Source: JAWKJY01 sp041393535
GTDB lineage: Bacteria > Actinomycetota > Thermoleophilia > Gaiellales > Gaiellaceae
Assembly (NCBI GenBank): GCA_041393535.1
Contig: JAWKJY010000010.1
Span: 62,001 to 126,000 of the forward strand
Length of the DNA stretch: 64,000 nt
Reading direction: 5' to 3'
Position 1 is the first letter of the stretch, and each line of letters starts with the position of its first letter. This document shows positions 58,046 to 64,000 of this stretch, in pieces. Position numbers and translations under genes: made by a program. Below the pieces are notes generated by a model, which was not told the origin of the DNA, made no database searches, and saw only the letters and a list, made by a program, of their open reading frames with translations.

Positions 58046-60508
58046 CTAGAGCCTGAACCGCTCCACGATCGACTCGAGCTCGCCCGCGGTGCGCGAGAGC
58101 GCCTGGGCGGAGAAGACGATCTCGTCGGTCGCGGCGCGGGTCTCCTCCGTCGAGGCGGAGACCTGCTCGCTCGCGGCGGAGCTCTGCTCGGCGACGCCGA
58201 CGACGTCGCCGATCTCCTGCTGCATCCGGTCGGCGCTGAGGGCGACCTCGCGCGTGCGCGCGGCGACTGCCGCGATCCGGCCGGACATCGCGTCGACCGC
58301 GTCGCCGATCGCGAGGAACGCCTCGCGCGCCTGCTCGACCGTCGCGGTGCCGTCCGAGGTCGAGGCGGCGGTGCGCTCGACGACGTCGACGGCCTTCGCG
58401 GTCTCGCCCTGGATCTCCTGGACGAGCGAGGCGATCGTGGCCGCCGCCGCCTGCGACTCCTCGGCGAGCTTGCGCACCTCCTCGGCCACGACCGCGAAGC
58501 CGCGGCCCTGCTCGCCCGCCCGCGCCGCCTCGATCGCCGCGTTCAGCGCCAGCAGGTTCGTCTGCTCCGCGATCCCCGTGATCGTCTCGACGATCCCGCC
58601 GATCCGCTCGGACTTCTCACCGAGCAGGCGGATCGCCTCGGTCGCCTGGGCCGAGCCGTCGCGGATCGCGGCCATCGCGTCCGTGGCGGCCGCGACCGCC
58701 TCGACGCCGCCGTCGGCGGCCGAGCGCGCCTGGTCGCTCGCCTCCGCCGTCTCCTCGACCTGGCCGGCGTTCTCCTCGAGCGCGAGCACGACCTGCTCGG
58801 CCGCGCGCTTGGCCTCGTCGACGATGCGCACCTGCCGCTCGGCGCCCTGCGCGACCTCCTCGATCGCGACGGCGATCTCCTGGACGGCGCGGCCGGACTC
58901 GGTCGCGGTGTCGGCCATCCCGCGGGATGCGTTGGCGAGCGTCGTCGCGGCCTCGCGCAGGTCGCCGATCGTGCGCCGCAGGTTCTCGCTCATCGCGAGG
59001 AAGGAGCGGCCGAGCGCGTCCGCGTCGGAGCGCGGCTCGACCTCGACGGTGAGGTCGCCGTCGGCGATCCGCGTCGCGGCGTCCGCCATCGTCTCGAGGT
59101 AGTCCTGCATCTCGGCGAACGCGTTGCCGAGCGCGTCGGCCTCGGAGGTGGCCTGGACGCGGTCGTGCAGGTCGCCGCGGCTGATCCGCCCGGCGGCCGC
59201 AGCCATGCCGCGGAGGTAGCCGCCCATGCGGACGAAGGCGTGGCCGAGGACGTCGTGCTCCGAGCGTGGCTGCGTCTCGACCGAGACGTCGCCCTCCGCG
59301 ATCCGGCCGGCGGCATCCGTCATCTCGGCCAGGTAGGCCTGCATGTCGCGGTAGGCGACGGCCATCTCGCCGATCTCGTCCCGCGAGCGGACGTCGACGC
59401 GCTCGTCGACGCGCCCCTGGGCGACGGCGGCGAGCGCGGCGCGGATGCGCCCGAGCGGGCGCGAGATCGAGCGGGCGAAGACCACGGCCAGCCCGAGCAG
59501 GAGCAGCGCGGCGACGAGCGCCGTGATCACCGTCGTCGTCGTCAGCGAGCCCGCGGCGGCGAGCGCCTCGGAGCGGTCCTGGCTCGCGAAGATCGACCAG
59601 CCCACGCCCGGGTAGACCGCGTAGCCGGCCGACCGGAACCAGCCGACGAGCGCGTCGTTGCGCTCGCCGTGGAACGCCTCGCCGTCGCCCCAGCCGGAGG
59701 CGCCCTCGACGAGGCCCTTCGCCGCCACCGGGTCCTCGGCGAGCGACTGCTGGAGCACGTCCGCGGGGTCGCCGCCGGCGAGGACGACGCCGTCCGCGCT
59801 CGTGATCGTCAGCTGCAGCGTCTCCGCGCCGTGCTCCTTCGCGCGGTCGGCGACGGCGGCCAGGATGTCGGTCGTGACGTCCCAGTTGAACCGGTTCGTC
59901 CACACGCCGACGATCGTCCCCTCGTCGTCCCTGATCGGGTAGGTGAAGTTCATCGCGAGGGCCTCGGGCCCGTCGCCGTAGACCGCCTGGGTCAGCGCGT
60001 CGACGTGGAGGTCCTCGACGAACGTCTGCCCGTCCTCGAGCGAGCCGTCGGTCGCCTTCTGGAACCACGCCTCGCCCGACACGTCGGTCCCGAGCAGCAC
60101 GCTCGAGTCGATCGACTCGCCGTTCAGGTCGGCGGTGTTCGCGGCGACCACCTTGCCGCTCGCGTCCGCCACGACCATCAGGTTGTAGATGGGCGTGTAC
60201 GTCCCCATCATCGTGTCGATCCACGTCTGCAGGCGCTGCGGGTCCATCGACTTGGCCGGGTCGCTCTTGGCGAAGGCCTGCACGTCGCCGTAGCGCTCGA
60301 AGAGGTTGCGGTCGAGCTTGTCGCTCGCGTTGAACGCGAGCTCCTCGACCGCCTGGCCCGAGTCCTCGCGGAGCGAGCTCGACGCCTTGTTGACGCTCAG
60401 CACGCCGACCACGGCCATCGGCACGAGGCCCGCGAGCAGCAGGAGGACGATCAGCTTCGTCCCGATCCCCCGGCGCGGCAGCCGGACACCACCAGCCCTG
60501 CCCTTCAT
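58046..60508 (-). CDS. Methyl-accepting chemotaxis protein 4 (Cache sensor, four tandem HAMP units)
   Basis: 820 residues. Helix 1 TKLIVLLLLAGLVPMAVVGVLSV, then a double-Cache-type extracellular domain (about 40-320: YTPIYNLMVVADASGKVVAANTADLNG, SGEAWFQKA, AMNFTYPIRDDEGTIVGVWTNRFNW, LTITSADGVVLAGG, GVGWSIFASQDRSEAL), and helix 2 TVITALVAALLLLGLAVVFA. Next come four consecutive HAMP units (VAQGRVDERVDVRSRDEIGEM; IAEGDVSVETQPRSEHDVLGHAF; ISRGDLHDRVQATSEADALGNAF; IADGDLTVEVEPRSDADALGRSF) and the signalling tip TITGIAEQTNLLALNAAIEAARAGEQGRGFAVVAEEVRKLAEES. Cache domains bind amino acids, organic acids or amines; ligand unknown. Confidence 0.94.
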   Translation of the reverse strand: MKGRAGGVRLPRRGIGTKLIVLLLLAGLVPMAVVGVLSVNKASSSLREDSGQAVEELAFNASDKLDRNLFERYGDVQAFAKSDPAKSMDPQRLQTWIDTMMGTYTPIYNLMVVADASGKVVAANTADLNGESIDSSVLLGTDVSGEAWFQKATDGSLEDGQTFVEDLHVDALTQAVYGDGPEALAMNFTYPIRDDEGTIVGVWTNRFNWDVTTDILAAVADRAKEHGAETLQLTITSADGVVLAGGDPADVLQQSLAEDPVAAKGLVEGASGWGDGEAFHGERNDALVGWFRSAGYAVYPGVGWSIFASQDRSEALAAAGSLTTTTVITALVAALLLLGLAVVFARSISRPLGRIRAALAAVAQGRVDERVDVRSRDEIGEMAVAYRDMQAYLAEMTDAAGRIAEGDVSVETQPRSEHDVLGHAFVRMGGYLRGMAAAAGRISRGDLHDRVQATSEADALGNAFAEMQDYLETMADAATRIADGDLTVEVEPRSDADALGRSFLAMSENLRRTIGDLREAATTLANASRGMADTATESGRAVQEIAVAIEEVAQGAERQVRIVDEAKRAAEQVVLALEENAGQVEETAEASDQARSAADGGVEAVAAATDAMAAIRDGSAQATEAIRLLGEKSERIGGIVETITGIAEQTNLLALNAAIEAARAGEQGRGFAVVAEEVRKLAEESQAAAATIASLVQEIQGETAKAVDVVERTAASTSDGTATVEQAREAFLAIGDAVDAMSGRIAAVAARTREVALSADRMQQEIGDVVGVAEQSSAASEQVSASTEETRAATDEIVFSAQALSRTAGELESIVERFRL

Positions 60509-60579
60509 CCCTCTCTCCTCTCCACCCGCCGGCGCGCTGCCCGCCCGCGGCCAGGATGCTCGATGTGTCGCCTCGTCCG

Positions 60580-60606
60580 TGATCGGCGCGCCGTGCGCGC
60601 CGTTGA
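60580..60606 (-). promoter_or_regulatory. Sigma-28-like promoter of MCP 4
   Basis: Minus strand: TCAACGGC, 11 bases, GCCGATCA (-10 at 60580-60587), 72 bases before the ATG. It shares all eight -35 bases with the flgG promoter and directly abuts the terminator of MCP 5. Confidence 0.72.
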
Positions 60607-60638
60607 GGCCCGGCCGCCCCCGAACGGGCGGCCGGGCC
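60607..60638 (-). terminator. Terminator after MCP 5
   Basis: GGCCCGGCCGCCC and GGGCGGCCGGGCC (13 base pairs) with a six-base loop, 41 bases past the MCP 5 stop and touching the next promoter. Confidence 0.75.
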
Positions 60639-60678
60639 CCGGCACTGCTCCCCTGCCGGCGTGCGCCGGCCAGTCCCG

Positions 60679-62759
60679 TTACCCGTCGAGCCGGAAGCGG
60701 CCGACGAGCCCGGCGAGCTCGTCCGCGGTGCGCGAGAGCGACTGCGCGGTCGCGGAGACCTCCTGGGTCGATGCGGTCGTCTGCTCGGCCGAGGCCGCGA
60801 CCTGCTCGGTCGCCGCCGACGTCCCGGCCGCCACCGAGGCGACCTCGTCGGTCGAGCGCGCGATCTCCCGCACCCGCTCGGACACGCGCGCGACGGCCTC
60901 GCCGATCGCGAGGAACGCCTCGCGCGCCTGCTCGACCGTCGCGACGCCGTTGCCGGTGCGCTCCGCCGTGTGCTCGACGACGTCGACGGCGGCGCGGGTC
61001 TCGTGCTGGATCTCCGTCACGAGCTGGGCGATGGTGGCCGCCGCGGTCTGCGACTCCTCGGCCAGCTTGCGCACCTCCTCGGCGACGACGGCGAAGCCGC
61101 GGCCCTGCTCGCCGGCCCGCGCGGCCTCGATCGCCGCGTTCAGCGCCAGCAGGTTCGTCTGCTCCGCGATCCCCGTGATCGTCTCGACGATCCCGCCGAT
61201 CCGCTCCGAGCGCTCGCCCAGGTTCCGGATCGCCTGCGTCACCTGCTCGGAGCCCTCGCGCAGCTCGGCCATCGCCTCCGACGCCCCCTGCGCGGCCTCC
61301 TCGCCACCCCGGGCCACCGTCAGCGCGCCCTCGGCGGCCTCGCCGGCCGCCTCGGCGTTCCCGCGGGCCTCCTCGACGAGGTTCACCTGACGCTCGGCGC
61401 CGCCGGCGACGTCGCCGACCGCATGCGCGATCTCCTCGACCGCCCGGCCCGCCTCGTGCGACGACTGCGCCATCATCCCTGCGGCGTCCGAGAGCTCGGA
61501 GGCCGAGGACGTGAGCTGCGTGACCATCCCGCGCAGCTCGTGGGTCATCCGCTGGAAGGCGGTGCCGAGCGCGTCGCGGTCCGACTGCACCGCGACGTCC
61601 GAGCGCAGGTCGCCGTCCGCGATCCGATCCGCGGCGGCGGCCATGGCCCGCAGGTACTGCAGCATGGCCTGGAACGCCGTCCCGAGCGCGTCGTCCGCAG
61701 AGCGCGGCGCGACCCGGACGTCGAGCTCGCCCCGCGCGATCGTGCCGGCGGCGCCGGCCATCTCGCCGAGGTAGCCGACCATGCCGGCGAACGCGTTTCC
61801 GAGCACGTCGGCGTCCGAGCGCGGCGTCACCTCGACCGACACGTCGCCGGCGGCGATCCGGTTCGCAGCGGCGACCATGTCCGCCAGGTACTCCTCGCGC
61901 ATGCCGTTGTAGGCGGCGACGGAGGCCTGGGCGCTCGAGAGCATCCCGTCGAACGTCGTGCCGAGCACGGCGATCTCGTCCGACCCCTTCAGCCCCAGCG
62001 GCTGCGTCGTCGGCGTGACGACGATGGACACGTCGCCGCGCGAGATCGCGTCGAGCCCGCTGCGCAGGCCCGCCAGGCAGTTGCTGCCGAGGCTGCCCAT
62101 CCGCTCGCCGAGCGCCGTGACGCGGCGCACGAGCTGACGCGTGATCAGGATCGCGACGGCCAGGCCGACGACGAGCGCGAGCGCGCCCAGCACGATCAGG
62201 AGCAGCTCGGCCTGCCCGAGCGCCGACTTGGCCGACGCGCGCTTCGCGCTCGCGATCACCGACACGTCGGCCTCGACCTGCTCGGCGAGCGACACGAACT
62301 CCTTCACGTAGCCGGTCGCGATCGGCGCGAGCTCGGCGACGGTGGCGTCGTCGCCCGCGTCGACCGCGGGGAAGAGCTGATCGAAGACGAGCGGGTCGTG
62401 CTTCTCGTCGAGCGCCTTCGCCGCCGCGATGTTGTCGAGGATCTGCTGCTCTCCGGGGAAGCGGGCGGCCAGCTCGTCCGCGATCGCGAACGCCTCGACG
62501 GCGGAGGCCTCGAACTCCGTCGGGATCGCCGGGTCGGGCGCCACGATGTACTCGGCCTGCAGCGCGCGCTGCAGCCGCATGTCGTTCGCGTAGGTCTGCG
62601 CCTTGGCCGCGTAGACGGCCAGCTCGTCGGCCTCGCGCATCTGGTCGCGCGCCGCGGCCATCTGAGGACGCCCACGCCCACCGCGATCGCCGCTAGACCG
62701 AGCGCCGCGCCGAAGCCGGCGCCCAGCTTCCTGCCCAGGGTCCACCTCATCCGTTTCAC
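60679..62759 (-). CDS. Methyl-accepting chemotaxis protein 5 (helical sensor, tandem HAMP), one frameshift
   Basis: About 693 residues. GTG 62759 (GAGG five bases upstream) opens KRMRWTLGRKLGAGFGAALGLAAIAVGVGVL. The frame changes at about 62665, where one C seems lost, and continues QMAAARDQMREADELAVYAAKAQTYANDMRLQRALQAEY. The helical sensor contains DEKHDPLVFDQLFPAVDAGDDATVAELAP, as in MCP 1. Helix 2 is LLLIVLGALALVVGLAVAILI. About four HAMP-like units follow (ISRGDVSIVVTPTTQP; IAAGDVSVEVTPRSDADVLGNAF; IARGELDVRVAPRSADDALGTAF; IADGDLRSDVAVQSDRDALGTAF), then the tip TITGIAEQTNLLALNAAIEAARAG. Its last 980 bases are about 90 percent identical to MCP 6. Confidence 0.9.
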
Positions 62760-62869
62760 CGTCCCTCGTCGGCAGCCGGGTCCCCGGCTGGCTCGTGTCT
62801 CCGTCGGCCCTTCTGCCCCGCGGCCGGCACGCGCGACCGGAGGCTCCCGGCGCGACGCGCACGCCCGGG

Positions 62870-62896
62870 TAGTCGGCAGACGCCCCGCCGGCTTCA
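62870..62896 (-). promoter_or_regulatory. Sigma-28-like promoter of MCP 5
   Basis: Minus strand: TGAAGCCG, 11 bases, GCCGACTA (-10 at 62870-62877), 110 bases before the GTG. The -10 is identical to those of flgF and flhA. Confidence 0.7.
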
Positions 62897-62957
62897 CGGG
62901 GCGCCCCCGGCGAGGGGGAACCCTCGACCCCGCCTGGACGTTGCGGCAGGTCGGGGC

Positions 62958-62992
62958 CGGGCGAGGGGCCGCGCGCGGCGGCCCCTCGCCCG
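62958..62992 (-). terminator. Terminator after MCP 6
   Basis: CGGGCGAGGGGCCG and CGGCCCCTCGCCCG form a perfect 14-base-pair stem with a seven-base loop, 12 bases past the MCP 6 stop. Confidence 0.75.
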
Positions 62993-63004
62993 ACGGGAGT
63001 CGGC

Positions 63005-64000
63005 TCAGGCCAGGGTGAAGCGGCCGACGAGCCCGGCGAGCTCGTCCGCGGTGCGCGAGAGCGACTGCGCGGTCGCGGAGACCTCCTGGGTCGAGGCGGT
63101 CGTCTGCTCGGCCGAGGCCGCGACCTGCTCGGTCGCAGCCGAGGTGCCCGCGGCGACCGCGGCGACCTCGTCGGTCGAGCGCGCGATCTCGCGCACCCGC
63201 TCGGTGACGCGGGCGACGGCCTCGCCGATCGCGAGGAACGCCTCGCGCGCCTGCTCGACCGTCGCGACGCCGTGTCCCGTCCGCTCGGCGGTCTGCTCGA
63301 CCACCTCGACCGCGGAGCGCGTCTCGTGCTGGATCTCCCGGACGAGCTCCGAGATCGTCGCCGCCGCGGCCTGCGCCTCCTCGGCGAGCTTCCGGACCTC
63401 CTCGGCGACGACGGCGAAGCCGCGGCCCTGCTCGCCGGCCCGCGCGGCCTCGATCGCCGCGTTCAGCGCCAGCAGGTTCGTCTGCTCCGCGATCCCCGTG
63501 ATCGTCTCGACGATCCCGCCGATCCGCTCCGAGCGCTCGCCCAGGTTCCGGATCGCCTGCGTCACCTGCTCGGAGCCCTCGCGCAGCTCGGCCATCGCCT
63601 CCGACGCCCCCTGCGCGGCCTCCTCGCCGCCCCTCGCGGCGCTGAGCGCGCCCTCGGCGGCCTCGCCGGCGGCGTCGGCGGAGCCGCGGGCCGCGTCGAC
63701 GATCGTCACCTGCCGCTCGGCGCCGCCGGCGACGTCGCCGACCGCGTGGGCGATCTCCTCGACCGCCCGGCCGGCCTCGTGCGAGGACTGGGCCATCGAC
63801 CCGGCCGCCTCCGCGAGCTCCGAGGCCGAGGAGGACAGGCTGCCGGCGATGGCGCGCAGCTCGTGCGTCATCCGCCGGAAGGCGGCGCCGAGGGCGTCGC
63901 GCTCCGACTGGGGCTCGATCTCCGTGCGCAGGTCGCCGTCCGCGATCCGGTCGGCGGCGGCCGCCATCGCACGCAGGTACTGGAGCATCTGCTGGAAGGC
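63005..64000 (-). CDS. Methyl-accepting chemotaxis protein 6, C-terminal part (runs off right edge)
   Basis: The visible 330 residues are the last HAMP unit (MAAAADRIADGDLRTEIEPQSERDALGAAFRRMTHELR) and the signalling domain with TITGIAEQTNLLALNAAIEAARAGEQGRGFAVVAEEVRKLAEEA, ending GLVGRFTLA. The frame is open to base 64000, so the N-terminus lies outside. Nearly the same protein as the end of MCP 5: one duplication, with differences mostly in codon third positions and in the AGSLSSSASELAEAAGSM segment. Confidence 0.95.
   Translation of the reverse strand, partial: AFQQMLQYLRAMAAAADRIADGDLRTEIEPQSERDALGAAFRRMTHELRAIAGSLSSSASELAEAAGSMAQSSHEAGRAVEEIAHAVGDVAGGAERQVTIVDAARGSADAAGEAAEGALSAARGGEEAAQGASEAMAELREGSEQVTQAIRNLGERSERIGGIVETITGIAEQTNLLALNAAIEAARAGEQGRGFAVVAEEVRKLAEEAQAAAATISELVREIQHETRSAVEVVEQTAERTGHGVATVEQAREAFLAIGEAVARVTERVREIARSTDEVAAVAAGTSAATEQVAASAEQTTASTQEVSATAQSLSRTADELAGLVGRFTLA

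Noticed and set aside
1..64000. CRISPR arrays, insertion sequences, prophage or plasmid genes
   Set aside because: No regularly spaced repeats, transposase or integrase motifs, and no phage structural proteins were seen. The 80-base dispersed repeat is not array-like.

Overview
The window is very GC-rich, gap-free bacterial chromosome. The flagellar gene set, coproheme-pathway hemQ, FliW-CsrA pair and globin-type chemoreceptor point to a motile actinomycete. Class Thermoleophilia (Solirubrobacter/Conexibacter-like) is my best guess, but this is inference without a database search. I see no phage, insertion sequence or CRISPR array.

Layout: (1) 1-10.5 kb is housekeeping: start of uvrC, a frame-broken hemQ, two small membrane proteins, bcp, a cupin, a MenC-type enolase, a flippase-like membrane protein, tRNA-Leu(CAG), a secreted subtilisin and an M20 amidohydrolase. 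(2) 10.5-14.6 kb is a c-di-GMP-type signalling operon: PAS/GAF histidine kinase plus two response regulator-HD-GYP proteins. (3) 14.8-26.7 kb holds a FliK-like/FlhB-C-terminal pair, then the rod-hook-filament operon flgF-flgG-rod-binding-flgN-flgK-flgL-fliW-csrA-flagellin 1. After that come a hydratase-like gene, a GGDEF response regulator, a CHAP hydrolase, a lipoprotein and a second, inverted flagellin. (4) 27.2-37.2 kb holds the export apparatus on the minus strand (fliO-P-Q-R-flhB-flhA-flhF, two PilZ proteins, two small proteins) and the divergent motility sigma factor fliA. (5) 37.4-41.6 kb holds a DUF454 protein, a two-gene unit made of an MCP-cobalamin-binding fusion and a URO-D-type methyltransferase homologue, and an AI-2E family transporter. 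(6) 41.6-49.2 kb holds motA-motB-fliL-fliN and fliJ-transglycosylase-fliK-flgD-TIGR02530-flgE-flbD. (7) 49.5-64 kb is a chemotaxis island: six MCPs or MCP-like receptors (including a HemAT-type globin receptor and an Aer-like PAS protein), cheY, and a CheA-like protein that has lost its kinase domain and its phospho-accepting histidine.

How it works together: a sigma-28-like promoter pattern (TCAA or TGGA, 15-base gap from the end of that tetramer, then a GCCGATTA-like box) recurs at a fixed spacing before at least eight motility genes. It fits less perfectly before five more, including the MCP-cobalamin fusion, the CHAP hydrolase and flagellin 2. FliA (36.4 kb) would read these promoters. 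FliW-CsrA would then tune flagellin translation, PilZ proteins would brake motility in response to c-di-GMP made and degraded by the GGDEF and HD-GYP proteins, and the chemoreceptors would feed CheY.

Data quality: about ten genes (hemQ, subtilisin, M20 hydrolase, FliK-like, fliK, transglycosylase, CheA-like, two MCPs) are broken by single-base frame changes. Conserved motifs resume in the next frame, so I read most of these as consensus indel errors rather than gene decay. fliM, fliG, fliF, fliE, fliI, fliH, flgB, flgC, fliD, cheR, cheB and a full cheA are not in this window.
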